Numbered from the stretch's first letter, positions 5,257-12,952 are shown. The stretch is 13,207 nucleotides of DNA from Candidatus Nomurabacteria bacterium (GCA_943356425.1 CALRFE010000008.1:1-13207); one strand, 5' to 3'. Notes: generated by a model from the sequence alone, not told the origin. Made by a program: numbers and translations.

Positions 5257-5535
5257 TTAAAGAATTTGTCTTACTTTCAAAAATCCATCTTCTGAGCTCG
5301 GCATTTCTCTAATTAATTTTTCTGTATACTCCCCGCCCGGGTTCGGATCAGTATCTTCGCGCATACTATTGTGATGTTCTGGTACTGTTTTTTCATGAAA
5401 ATCAACAGCCACTTCACTGATCTGTCCGATATACTTCAAAATACCATCAAAATCATGCACGATGGCATTTTTTTCTGCGTCTGAAATATCAAGTCGCGCG
5501 AGTGCGGCGAGTTTGTCGATGTCGCTTAATTGCAT
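5257..5535 (-). CDS. gatC: Aspartyl/glutamyl-tRNA amidotransferase subunit C
   Basis: GatC is the small belt subunit that holds GatA and GatB together. The protein is 92 residues from ATG 5535 and begins MQLSDIDKLAALARLDIS, the standard GatC opening. The centre (FDGILKYIGQISEV) and the proline-rich tail (about DTDPNPGGEYTEKLI) also fit. The frame extends to a GTG at 5550, but those five codons contain the TATAAT promoter box, so ATG 5535 is preferred. With that start the mRNA would be leaderless. gatA follows 38 nt downstream on the same strand. Confidence 0.95.
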   Translation of the reverse strand: MQLSDIDKLAALARLDISDAEKNAIVHDFDGILKYIGQISEVAVDFHEKTVPEHHNSMREDTDPNPGGEYTEKLIREMPSSEDGFLKVRQIL

Positions 5536-5541
5536 ATGATT

Positions 5542-5569
5542 ATTATACACAAAAATAGTGTTTTCTAAA
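5542..5569 (-). promoter_or_regulatory. gatC promoter, leaderless geometry
   Basis: On the minus strand TTTAGA (5564-5569) is 16 nt before a perfect TATAAT (5542-5547). Six bases later comes ATG 5535, which is where transcription is expected to begin. The -35 box ends 3 nt from the -35 of the opposite promoter (5573-5578). Confidence 0.6.
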
Positions 5570-5572
5570 CTT

Positions 5573-5599
5573 TTGACAAAACAGAGAAAATGTTATATT
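5573..5599 (+). promoter_or_regulatory. Divergent promoter for the small + strand gene
   Basis: A consensus TTGACA at 5573-5578 is followed after 15 nt by TATATT (5594-5599), preceded by TGT as an extended -10. The start of transcription is expected near 5606, leaving a leader of about 18 nt without a Shine-Dalgarno before ATG 5624. Confidence 0.6.
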
Positions 5600-5623
5600 C
5601 TTTCAAAAAAACCTACACGACCG

Positions 5624-5941
5624 ATGGCAAAGACAATCACTCCCGAACAGACAAAATTTGAATTCAAAACAGAGAAGAAAGGAAAATGGCGGAAAATCAT
5701 CCATGGAGAAAAAGAGCTCAGAAAATTGCAAGATTATTGCGAAAGCAACCAGGGCATACGCATACTGATCCGGACACTCACGACCGACGCGACCGGCAAG
5801 AAGCAGGTCGCGAACGAAATTCACGCAGTGCTCGATTCGACGGCTGGAACACGCATATTTATTGCCCCGCTCGGATCAGATTTTGAAGCACAAAGATCCT
5901 ATTATCTGAGACAGGTATACTACTTTGAAGATCTGACCTAA
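5624..5941 (+). CDS. Small charged protein of unknown function
   Basis: The protein is 105 residues from ATG 5624 (MAKTITPEQ...). The frame extends upstream to 5558, but that part contains the promoter, so the inner ATG is chosen. I do not recognise the family. It is rich in Lys, Arg and Glu in its first half (KFEFKTEKKGKWRKIIHGEK). The second half alternates hydrophobic stretches with charged ones (IRILIRTLTT, GTRIFIAPLG), which suggests a compact alpha/beta cytoplasmic domain. It has no signal peptide, no membrane segment and no cysteines after residue about 37. It is transcribed away from gatC from its own promoter and ends 9 nt before a bidirectional terminator shared with ligA. Confidence 0.75.
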   Translation: MAKTITPEQTKFEFKTEKKGKWRKIIHGEKELRKLQDYCESNQGIRILIRTLTTDATGKKQVANEIHAVLDSTAGTRIFIAPLGSDFEAQRSYYLRQVYYFEDLT

Positions 5942-5950
5942 GAAGAAAAT

Positions 5951-5986
5951 AAAAAGACCTCCGAATACACATTCGGAGGTCTTTTT
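5951..5986. terminator. Bidirectional terminator between the small gene and ligA
   Basis: A perfect 16-bp stem (5951-5966 with 5971-5986) has an ACAC loop, a GC-rich core (GACCTCCG/CGGAGGTC), and A5/T5 arms on both sides. It lies 9 nt after the + strand gene, and the ligA stop codon TAA (5985-5987) lies in its outer arm. Confidence 0.93.
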
Positions 5987-8039
5987 ACAAGAGTTCGAGA
6001 AATTCTTTTTCAGAAAGTATCGGGATTCCGAGCTTCTGCGCAATATCATATTTTGATCCGGCTGATTCGCCGGCGACGACGTATGACGTCGTCTTTGACA
6101 CGGAGCTTGAGACTTTGCCACCCTCATTATTTATTTTCTCTTTCGCTTGATCCCGCGACATCCCTTCGAGCGTTCCTGTTAATACAAAAATTTTACCTGC
6201 AAATTTTCCTCCTTTCTTTTGGATCGTTTTTTCGATCACGACGCCATGCGCGAGTAACTTTTCAACAAAGAGAAGATTCTCCTTATGTGAAAAATATTCA
6301 GAAATACTTTTCGAAACGACCGGACCGATATTAGGAAGATCGTTGAGATCCTCCGCGCGAGCGCCGAGTACTTTGGAGAGCGAACCAAAATAATTCGCGA
6401 TATCTTTTGCCGTCTCTTCCCCCACATGGAGAATCCCAAGCGCATACAGAAATCGCCATAGTGGTTGTTTTTTTCGAGAGGTAATTGATGCGATAATATT
6501 TTGCGCGGATTTTTCTCCAAACCGTTCAAGCCCTGAGAGGTCAGCTTCTTCGAGCACAAACAAATCTGCAGCATCAGTGATGAGGCCTTCTTCTTGGAGG
6601 CGATCAAGGATCTTCGGACCGACTTCGTATATTTCAAAAATATTTACAAAGTGTTGCATGCCACGGCGATTTTTTGCGGGACATGATGGATTGGTGCAAT
6701 AATAGGCGACGCTCGTCCCTTCTCCGCCTGCGCGGGCAGGTCGCTTGCTTTCTGCTTCGCGTTTTTCTACCACACCGTTACATACCGGGCATTTTGACAC
6801 CATCTTAAATTTTTTCTCTTTACCTGTGCGCATTTTTTCGAGCACTTCGACCTCTTCAGGAATAACATCGCCAGCCTTCTGAATAACGACGGTGTCCCCG
6901 ATGCGGATGCCCAAGCGTTCGATCTGATCCATATTGTGAAGTGTTGCTTTTGAAACAGTAGAGCCAGCGACCAGCGTCGGCACAAAATGCGCAAGTGGTG
7001 TGAGCACTCCCGTACGTCCGACGTTGACCGTAATATCAGTTACGATCGTCGTCGCTTTTTCTGCGGGATATTTGAATGCAATAGCAAAACGAGGTGCTTT
7101 ACCAACAACACCGAGCTCTTCTTGAAGAGCAAGATCATCCACTTGAATGACGACACCATCTGTTCCAAATGGCAGGGCCGCGCGCTTTTCTCCGACTGCA
7201 TCCAAAAAATCAAAGATCTCAGGAAGTTTTTTAGATTTTTTCTCATACTCCGTCGTCAAAAATCCGAGCTCTCGGAGCATCTCATGTTTTTCACTGTGTG
7301 TTTCTATCTTTTCTCTCTTCTCTTTGCTCTTTACTCTTACCTCTGCTATGTCCCATGCAAAAAAATCTAGATGCCGTTCTTGCGCGAGTTTTGGATCAAG
7401 CTGACGCAGACTTCCCGCAGCCGCATTTCTAGTATTTGCAAATAAGATCCTGCCCTCTTTTTGATTTTGTGCATTCAATTTTTTCCAGACCGCTTTGCGC
7501 ATGATCGCTTCACCACGCACTTCTATGTATTCAGGTGCACCAGATGGCAACACAAGCGGAACCGTCTCGATCATTTTTAAATTTTCCGTAATATCTTCAC
7601 CGATATATCCATCTCCGCGCGTCGCACCACGAATAAATTTACCCTTTTCGTAGATGAGCGACACTGCGAGTCCGTCAAGTTTGAGCTCAGCAAAATACTC
7701 CAAATGAGACGCTGAATTTCCGAGCAGTTTTGTGATACGTTTTTCCCAATCCAATACTTCATCTTTTGAAAATGCATCATTTAGTGAGAGCATCCGCTTC
7801 TCATGCGTCACTTTCTTGAATTCTGGAAGCGGTGCCCCTGCAACACGATTGACCGCTCCATTCGGATCACGGAACTGCGGATATTTTTCTTCGAGATCAT
7901 GGAGCTCACGCGTCAAAGAATCATAGACATCATCGGTCACGTTCGGATCATTCTTGACATGATAGCGATAGCGCAGATCAGTGATCTCTATACGCAGTTT
8001 TTCGATTCTCTCCTTAATTGTCTTGTCTTTTGAAGTCAT
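5985..8039 (-). CDS. ligA: NAD+-dependent DNA ligase
   Basis: LigA seals nicks in replication and repair using NAD+. The protein is 684 residues from ATG 8039 (MTSKDKTIKER); a longer frame to 8081 would run through a palindrome and promoter. In order: domain Ia (YRYHV...DDVYDSL), adenylation domain with Lys120 in ELKLDG, EVRGE, RNAAAGSLRQLD, TDGVVIQVDD and AFKYPA, OB fold, a Cys4 zinc finger (C417, C420, C448, C453), helix-hairpin-helix repeats (DLPNIGPVVS), and a C-terminal BRCT domain (about 610-684, GKIFVLTGTL...SYVVAGESAGSK). Two oddities: motif IV has Gln where most LigA proteins have Lys (DGVVIKV), and the zinc finger carries about 13 extra residues (SKRPARAGGEG) encoded by a palindromic GC-rich sequence. 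The essential lysines in motifs I and V are intact, so I expect it to be active. Confidence 0.98.
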   Translation of the reverse strand: MTSKDKTIKERIEKLRIEITDLRYRYHVKNDPNVTDDVYDSLTRELHDLEEKYPQFRDPNGAVNRVAGAPLPEFKKVTHEKRMLSLNDAFSKDEVLDWEKRITKLLGNSASHLEYFAELKLDGLAVSLIYEKGKFIRGATRGDGYIGEDITENLKMIETVPLVLPSGAPEYIEVRGEAIMRKAVWKKLNAQNQKEGRILFANTRNAAAGSLRQLDPKLAQERHLDFFAWDIAEVRVKSKEKREKIETHSEKHEMLRELGFLTTEYEKKSKKLPEIFDFLDAVGEKRAALPFGTDGVVIQVDDLALQEELGVVGKAPRFAIAFKYPAEKATTIVTDITVNVGRTGVLTPLAHFVPTLVAGSTVSKATLHNMDQIERLGIRIGDTVVIQKAGDVIPEEVEVLEKMRTGKEKKFKMVSKCPVCNGVVEKREAESKRPARAGGEGTSVAYYCTNPSCPAKNRRGMQHFVNIFEIYEVGPKILDRLQEEGLITDAADLFVLEEADLSGLERFGEKSAQNIIASITSRKKQPLWRFLYALGILHVGEETAKDIANYFGSLSKVLGARAEDLNDLPNIGPVVSKSISEYFSHKENLLFVEKLLAHGVVIEKTIQKKGGKFAGKIFVLTGTLEGMSRDQAKEKINNEGGKVSSSVSKTTSYVVAGESAGSKYDIAQKLGIPILSEKEFLELL
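6720..6742. repeat. GC-rich palindromic insertion in the LigA zinc finger
   Basis: CCTGC (6727-6731) and GCAGG (6736-6740) form a palindrome in a GC-rich patch unlike the surrounding AT-rich coding sequence. It encodes RPARAGGEG in frame between the second and third zinc cysteines. I recall similar palindrome-derived segments (PARAGG) in other CPR proteins, but this was not searched. Confidence 0.4.
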
Positions 8040-8072
8040 ATGAAAAGCATACCGTACGGTATGCTTTTCATA
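8039..8072. other. 34-bp perfect palindrome at the ligA start
   Basis: The two 17-nt halves (TATGAAAAGCATACCGT and its complement) meet at 8055/8056 with no mismatch. The right end is the -10 region of ligA and the left end includes the first base of the ATG. In RNA it could fold as AAAAGCATACCG...CGGTATGCTTTT, like a bidirectional terminator for the pilin operon. As DNA it could be an operator. Confidence 0.6.
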
Positions 8073-8080
8073 GTATAGCA
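8072..8080 (-). promoter_or_regulatory. Extended -10 promoter for ligA
   Basis: On the minus strand TGC precedes TATACT (8072-8077), forming an extended -10. No good -35 is seen 17 nt upstream. Transcription would start near 8065, inside the palindrome, so the 5' end of the ligA mRNA would carry the hairpin GCATACCGTACGGTATGC directly before the start codon. Confidence 0.4.
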
Positions 8081-8116
8081 CGAGAAAATATGCTGATTGA
8101 GAGAGGAAGGAGAACG

Positions 8117-10078
8117 CTAATTGGTTATATCGATGACAATTCTTCCGCGCTGATTCCCGCCGCCGCCGACATTGGTCAATTGTCCGGTCGAAGGAATATG
8201 ATATGACGTCACGGGAACTCCTCCTACAAATATATCAAGGGAATCACCTTCATTGATCGGTCCGTTCGCTTCAAATTTTGCACCGGCACCGCCTCCACCT
8301 CCTGCATATCCATAGATCGGGAAACCGGGATCGCCACTAAATCCTGCAAATCCTGCGCCCCACGCGTTTCCGTCAAATCCCAGACCTCCAGCACCACCAG
8401 TATATAGATTGCTTGAACTTCCGCTCGGACCAGAACTGCTCGTTCCAACAGAAAATCCGGGAAATGAAACAAGGTCTGAGCTGACTGTTCCACCTGCACC
8501 GCCCGAGACTGGGGTGTTTGTCGAGATCGCGTGCTGTCCGCCGATTCCTCCGTGTGCAATTGCCAATTTCAATGCATTGATAAATAGACGTACATCCCCT
8601 CCAACAATACCATCGGTGTTTATTTGTGCATCAGATCCACCCGCGCCGCCCGATCCCGTAAGAAGTGTGTGGATACGATGCGCATAGATGCCTGATGGAA
8701 CTATTTTTGTTACTGAAATATCTGCCTTCCCTGCATATTTTCTGATCTGCAGAGCTTGCCCAATCGTCGCTGAACCAGAAACGGTATCCGTGCCGTCGCT
8801 ACACGTCAGTATGACTTGTGCACCACGAAGATCTGGGAATATCAGTTTCCATCTTCCTGCGGGAGAATTTTGAGGAACGACGGTACCATTATCCCAATTT
8901 TGTACGCCAATACCATCAGCAGAAACAGCGGACTGGCTTGCGGTACAAACACCGCTCGGCATATTTTGCAGATCCCATTCAAGATATGCGACATATGGCG
9001 GCAGAAGATAGGTCAAAGTATCTGTTCCGCTCGTATCAGTATATGAATTAGTGATCGTACTTGAATTGAATAGAACTCCTCCGCTTGAGACAGAACTTGC
9101 TTTGAAAGTAAGTGTCGGAGGCGGACCGCTACTACCGGTACTGCCACCACCACCTGATGGCCACTTGATTCCAACTGAATCAGAATATGTCAGACCGTCG
9201 AGTCCAATACAATCAATTGCGTAAATATAGATCACTCCTGTGTCTGAAACACTGAAGCCGGTCGGATTATTGATTGCAAGCGATGAACCAGCTACAGAAT
9301 CCCACTCTGGAAGATGTGATGGAGCAGTACTTGCATTTGCGACAGAACAGCCCGAAGGTCCAATATCAGTCGATGCCCATCTGATGATGATCGATTCACC
9401 AGACGTCGCAGAAAATAATCCATCCTGCCGAGTACCGTCGGCTTGTATCGCCCAAATATCGATAGAAGGAGAATACCCGGTCTCACCACCTGGACCCGTT
9501 CCATTTACCGTCGGCAAATAGGTCACACGGACAGCGCGTTCTACTTGTCGTTTATTATTTCCACTACCTTGTACCTCATCACATTTGACGTTATATCCGA
9601 GCGATTCGATGCGCGTGGTTAATTGTGTACTGCCATCAGCTGCAAGAATCGGAAAATTTTTCTTGACGGTAATATATGAACAGCTCCGATCATCGATACC
9701 CACGGCGAGCGGTCCACCAGAAGATACATTGAAATCATATTGATCATACGATGTTCCATCAAAACCAGTTTGTGGAGAGTATGAACCATAGATCGATTGA
9801 CCATTGCACGTTATTGAGAGATCTGCTTGTCCCGCAGCATTGAATACATCTTGATTGCGATCCTGATAGAGTGCACATTCAGCTCCTGCGTCCGCGGCAA
9901 AGAATGCAAGATGTGATTCCTTACTGTTGATCGTGAGCACTTGTTCTTTGTATGCGACATTGGCGATACCGATCGTCATTGCAAGAATGATGACCGCTAT
10001 GAGCACAGTAAAAAGAATGACAAATCCTTCTTGTTGCTTTCGTGCCGATCGCTTGATGTGAGAAAAAATATTTTGCAT
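8117..10078 (-). CDS. PilX-like minor pilin with Ig-like repeats and glycine-rich adhesin-type C-terminus
   Basis: The protein is 653 residues, very large for a pilin. Residues 1-18 form a type III prepilin leader (KQQEG before F19). The hydrophobic helix 19-41 has no Glu5, as in PilX/GspK-type proteins, and is followed by the usual AFFAADAGAECALY stretch (58-71). Next come a cysteine-containing region (C91, C133, C166), an Ig-like domain (about 203-305, C244/C290), a Gly/Ser/Pro linker (308-320), and a second Ig-like domain (about 320-430, C378/C426). The glycine-rich C-terminus (about 474-653) ends QRGRIVIDITN, resembling glycine-rich domains of phage tail adhesins. It is the last gene of the minor-pilin operon, 4 nt after pilV, and should be processed by the pilD product. 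The likely role is at the pilus tip, binding a surface. The adhesin role is inference. Confidence 0.8.
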   Translation of the reverse strand: MQNIFSHIKRSARKQQEGFVILFTVLIAVIILAMTIGIANVAYKEQVLTINSKESHLAFFAADAGAECALYQDRNQDVFNAAGQADLSITCNGQSIYGSYSPQTGFDGTSYDQYDFNVSSGGPLAVGIDDRSCSYITVKKNFPILAADGSTQLTTRIESLGYNVKCDEVQGSGNNKRQVERAVRVTYLPTVNGTGPGGETGYSPSIDIWAIQADGTRQDGLFSATSGESIIIRWASTDIGPSGCSVANASTAPSHLPEWDSVAGSSLAINNPTGFSVSDTGVIYIYAIDCIGLDGLTYSDSVGIKWPSGGGGSTGSSGPPPTLTFKASSVSSGGVLFNSSTITNSYTDTSGTDTLTYLLPPYVAYLEWDLQNMPSGVCTASQSAVSADGIGVQNWDNGTVVPQNSPAGRWKLIFPDLRGAQVILTCSDGTDTVSGSATIGQALQIRKYAGKADISVTKIVPSGIYAHRIHTLLTGSGGAGGSDAQINTDGIVGGDVRLFINALKLAIAHGGIGGQHAISTNTPVSGGAGGTVSSDLVSFPGFSVGTSSSGPSGSSSNLYTGGAGGLGFDGNAWGAGFAGFSGDPGFPIYGYAGGGGGAGAKFEANGPINEGDSLDIFVGGVPVTSYHIPSTGQLTNVGGGGNQRGRIVIDITN

Positions 10079-10082
10079 ATGA

Positions 10083-10685
10083 TCAAAACCAATTATACAG
10101 GTTTTCGGTTACCTGTGTTTCTTCTGTGTGTAGACCTTTGTTCCAATGCACTCTGACGGTCACCACACGCTCATTCGGATCCGACGAACCATTGACCGGA
10201 TCTATGGTAATTATTCTCGTAAAGACGCTCTGTGGAAGCGGTTGTCCATTTGTTGCTGGTAAATATCCATAATAGCCTGTTGACGAATCAAAACGGAGCG
10301 TGCAGTTATTTGGTGGAGGACTTTGTGTACACGCATGTGCAACAAGGACTTGATCGACACTTGTAGAAACAACATCGCTCAATGGATCGATATCGCAACC
10401 ACCAGTACTTTCTTCGCAATTTGCCGTCGTCATTCGTGCAGTAAAATCGCCCCAGCCATTGGTCTGATCGCGCTGTATGAGCGTGTCGCGGATCGCACGG
10501 ACCGATTCGAGCCCTTCTTGTGCAAGAAAATTCGCCGTCATGCGATTGCGCGCGATCGTCGTGTCTGAAATACCGCGGCCAGTGATCGAAAGGAGTCCGA
10601 CGAGCGCAATGGTGAAAATCGTGAGACTGACCAATGTCTCGACGATCGTGAACCCTTTTTGATTATGTGATATTTTTCTTTTCAT
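10083..10685 (-). CDS. PilV-like minor pilin
   Basis: The protein is 200 residues from ATG 10685 (MKRKISHNQKG); a TTG at 10697 would add four residues. The prepilin motif is QKG before FTIVETLVSLTIF, with Glu at mature position 5, followed by a single hydrophobic helix. NFLAQEGLESVRAIRD just after the helix is characteristic of PilV/PulI-like minor pilins. Four cysteines in the periplasm-side globular domain (in the stretches NCEE, GGCD, HACT, NNCT) could form two disulfides. It is the fourth gene of the operon, 25 nt after pilW and 4 nt before the PilX-like gene. No Shine-Dalgarno is seen, so translation may be coupled. Confidence 0.85.
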   Translation of the reverse strand: MKRKISHNQKGFTIVETLVSLTIFTIALVGLLSITGRGISDTTIARNRMTANFLAQEGLESVRAIRDTLIQRDQTNGWGDFTARMTTANCEESTGGCDIDPLSDVVSTSVDQVLVAHACTQSPPPNNCTLRFDSSTGYYGYLPATNGQPLPQSVFTRIITIDPVNGSSDPNERVVTVRVHWNKGLHTEETQVTENLYNWF

Positions 10686-10710
10686 TTTTTTATACAAAGA
10701 TCAGCAAAAA

Positions 10711-11340
10711 TTATGGGATTATAGTCTCCTGTGTCCGTTGCGTCACGCTCGTCTGGATGCTAAATGGGATCGAAATATTTTGGAAACGAACTTGTCCCGC
10801 GAGTCGGATAATAGTGTGCGGTTGTATCTTATCGTCCAATTTTGAACCGGTGACACTGAATCCTGACTCGAGCACATTGATCTCAACAAGATCCGGTGTG
10901 ATCTGTCGCCAAGTGCCAAAAGCATCGCTTCGTGATTTTTTATACAATCCATATACCTGCCCTGTGCCGACATGATCGATCTTGTAAATGATCTGGTCAT
11001 CGGGCGTATTCGGATCACCGTTTAATCCTTCAAGTGCGAGTGTCGAAGAACCCTGCGATGTCGTTCCGATAGGAATGCAATCAACAGGCGCCGTCACATC
11101 TGAAAGATCATTACTGCAATGTAAATTGGTCCCGACACGAATATTGCGTGCCATATCTTCCATCGTGTCTGAGAGCGTATCGAGCGTCGCACGCATGCGG
11201 GCTTGGAGCTTGTGTGATCGATTGACTTCAAGTAAAAGTCCGATACCGACAGTCATAATCACAACAAACAATCCTGTTGCGATCATAACTTCAACAAGAG
11301 TGAATCCGGAATTTTTATTTTTAATTTGTGGAGATTGCAT
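10711..11340 (-). CDS. PilW/PulJ-like minor pilin
   Basis: The protein is 209 residues from ATG 11340 (MQSPQIKNKNSG). The frame runs further upstream into the preceding gene, but ATG 11340 gives a leader of normal length. Cleavage is expected after Gly12, before FTLVEVMIATGLFVVIM, with Glu at mature position 5. The globular part has two cysteines (LHCSN and VDCIP) that could pair, and an acidic loop NGDPNTPDDQIIY of a kind seen in PilW-like proteins. The start is 1 nt after the stop codon of the upstream GspH-like gene (TAG-T-ATG), which indicates translational coupling. It is a substrate of the pilD product and probably joins the priming complex with PilV and PilX. Confidence 0.82.
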   Translation of the reverse strand: MQSPQIKNKNSGFTLVEVMIATGLFVVIMTVGIGLLLEVNRSHKLQARMRATLDTLSDTMEDMARNIRVGTNLHCSNDLSDVTAPVDCIPIGTTSQGSSTLALEGLNGDPNTPDDQIIYKIDHVGTGQVYGLYKKSRSDAFGTWRQITPDLVEINVLESGFSVTGSKLDDKIQPHTIIRLAGQVRFQNISIPFSIQTSVTQRTQETIIP

Positions 11341-11341
11341 A

Positions 11342-12136
11342 CTACTGATCAACATCATTAACACTAATACGTCCGAGCGGGCTCACCGTGATGACTTTCA
11401 CGCCACTATTATTGTTGCCGGCAAGTGTAATGTCGAGACGTTCTGGATTCGGTTGCGGACTATTCGTATTGTTGATCGTACCGCTGGCATTTTGGTCAGT
11501 GATATAACTGTCAGGAAACGGGCGCTTGAATATGACGGAGACAAAATTTGCTGGAGTCTGCACTGATCCGCCTGACTGCGGATTGCCAGTGATCTTGGTG
11601 AGTCCAGTTATTTGCTCTCCTGAAGAGATCGTAATGACATCGAGACATTCGGTATCCGGACCATTACCACATGAATTCGTAGAGCTCGACGAACTAGCAT
11701 TCCAGTCAAAAGAATGTGGAGGAATAACATCATCAAAAATACCGTTGCTATTGCGATCATAAAAATAAACAAATTGACTGCGATGGCTGACACCACTTGC
11801 AAGTGAAATGTCGAAATAGACTCCATAGCTCGGGGTCCATGTGCCGACGGCGATCGGTGTCTGTGTTTGGACACAGGTCTGACCAGCACAACTATCCTGA
11901 CGCAATTTCGGATACACGCCATTGATCGATGCATTTTGTGCTTGTTCGATCTTGAGCGCAATATCTTGTGCGAGGTTCTGCAAGCTCACCGAGGTACTGA
12001 ATACTGAAAAACGAAGTAGTACCGTCGTCGAGATAATCGCAAAAATACTGATGACGATCATCAGTTCAAGAAACGTCACACCGCGTGCGTCGCGAAATTT
12101 TTTCTTGAAATTAAAAGATGTGTTGTGAAAGCTCAT
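11342..12136 (-). CDS. GspH/FimT-like pseudopilin
   Basis: The protein is 264 residues. The prepilin leader is 19 residues (…KKKFRDARG), cleaved before VTFLELMIVISIFAII, with Glu at mature position 5. The segment NLAQDIALKIEQAQNASINGV (54-74) matches the region after the helix in GspH/FimT proteins. YFYDRNSNGIFDD (124-136) matches their typical DxNxNG loop, which may bind calcium. The C-terminal SPLGRISV (252-259) is also typical. Cysteine pairs at C83/C88 and C156/C164 could form disulfides. It starts 6 nt after the pilD stop and ends 1 nt before pilW, so it is within the operon. Confidence 0.85.
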   Translation of the reverse strand: MSFHNTSFNFKKKFRDARGVTFLELMIVISIFAIISTTVLLRFSVFSTSVSLQNLAQDIALKIEQAQNASINGVYPKLRQDSCAGQTCVQTQTPIAVGTWTPSYGVYFDISLASGVSHRSQFVYFYDRNSNGIFDDVIPPHSFDWNASSSSSTNSCGNGPDTECLDVITISSGEQITGLTKITGNPQSGGSVQTPANFVSVIFKRPFPDSYITDQNASGTINNTNSPQPNPERLDITLAGNNNSGVKVITVSPLGRISVNDVDQ

Positions 12137-12142
12137 GAAAAA

Positions 12143-12952
12143 TTAGGATTGAAAAAATGAGAGGAACGTTGGGATGTCGATAGTATAGAGAAATACAACA
12201 AGCGCGCCCACTGCGAGAAACGGTCCGAATGGGATCTCTGATTTCATTGTAAAACGCGAACGGCGCAAAAGCAACAACGAAAGAGCCGTGACTGCTCCAA
12301 AAATGAATCCTAGCATGACTGCGACGACACCTTGCGAGAGCCCGAGGAGATATCCGATACCGATCATGAGTTTTGCATCACCCAAACCCATTGCGCGTCC
12401 CTGTGAAAAATACCAAATGAGCGCAAACGGCAAGGCAATGATCAATCCTGAAAAGAGTGCGAGTGCCGACGGCATCGCAAAACCGACAGAAGTGCCGTGG
12501 ACAAAGAATTGTCCGAGAAATGCACAGACAATGAAGGTGTACACTAATTTATCAGGAATGATCTTGTGTCTGAAATCATAGACCGATATAACGACAAGGA
12601 GTGAGAAGAAATACATCGCGTAGACCAAGAGTGCGACAAACAATGAAGTATGCGCCGGCAAGAGCGCGATATATTTGAGCGTGAGCAACATGAAAATAAA
12701 TCCGGTGAGCGCTTCGACAATGAGATATTGCGGAGAGATACGCGTCTTGCAAGTCCGGCAACGGCCGTCCTGCACGATGAAACTTGCGAGCGGTACGAGC
12801 TCGAACCATGAGAGTGTCCGCGAGCACGACATACAAATAGATCTGCCACCCAATCCCCGTCCGCTCTGAAATCGATAGATGACGACATTCAAAAAACTTC
12901 CGATGATCGTCCCAAAGAAAAAAATAATAATGCCGATTGCAATGTCATCCAT
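12143..12952 (-). CDS. pilD: Type IV prepilin peptidase / N-methyltransferase
   Basis: The protein is 269 residues from ATG 12952 (MDDIAIG); an upstream GTG at 12970 overlaps the promoter. It is a polytopic membrane enzyme that cleaves prepilin leaders after the conserved Gly and methylates the new N-terminus. The N-terminal FFFGTIIGSFLNVVIYR segment and two CxxC pairs (CMSC, CRTC) mark the DUF2119-like/methyltransferase half. The aspartyl protease motifs are VYDFRHKIIPD and GLGDAKL, with both catalytic aspartates present. EIPFGPFLA near the end is standard. It heads the minor-pilin operon and follows a terminator that separates it from the pilin gene. A -10 box lies 8 nt before the ATG. Confidence 0.97.
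   Translation of the reverse strand: MDDIAIGIIIFFFGTIIGSFLNVVIYRFQSGRGLGGRSICMSCSRTLSWFELVPLASFIVQDGRCRTCKTRISPQYLIVEALTGFIFMLLTLKYIALLPAHTSLFVALLVYAMYFFSLLVVISVYDFRHKIIPDKLVYTFIVCAFLGQFFVHGTSVGFAMPSALALFSGLIIALPFALIWYFSQGRAMGLGDAKLMIGIGYLLGLSQGVVAVMLGFIFGAVTALSLLLLRRSRFTMKSEIPFGPFLAVGALVVFLYTIDIPTFLSFFQS

Noticed and set aside
5536..5550. GTG start for gatC five codons upstream
   Set aside because: These codons contain the perfect TATAAT box, and the GatC family begins at the inner methionine.
8040..8081. N-terminal extension of LigA (MLYYEKHTVRYAFH)
   Set aside because: It is encoded by the perfect palindrome and the promoter, and the family begins at about MTSKDKTIKER.
10988..11566. Plus-strand frame of 192 codons across the PilW and GspH genes
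   Set aside because: It is antisense to two prepilin genes with perfect leader motifs and tight operon spacing.
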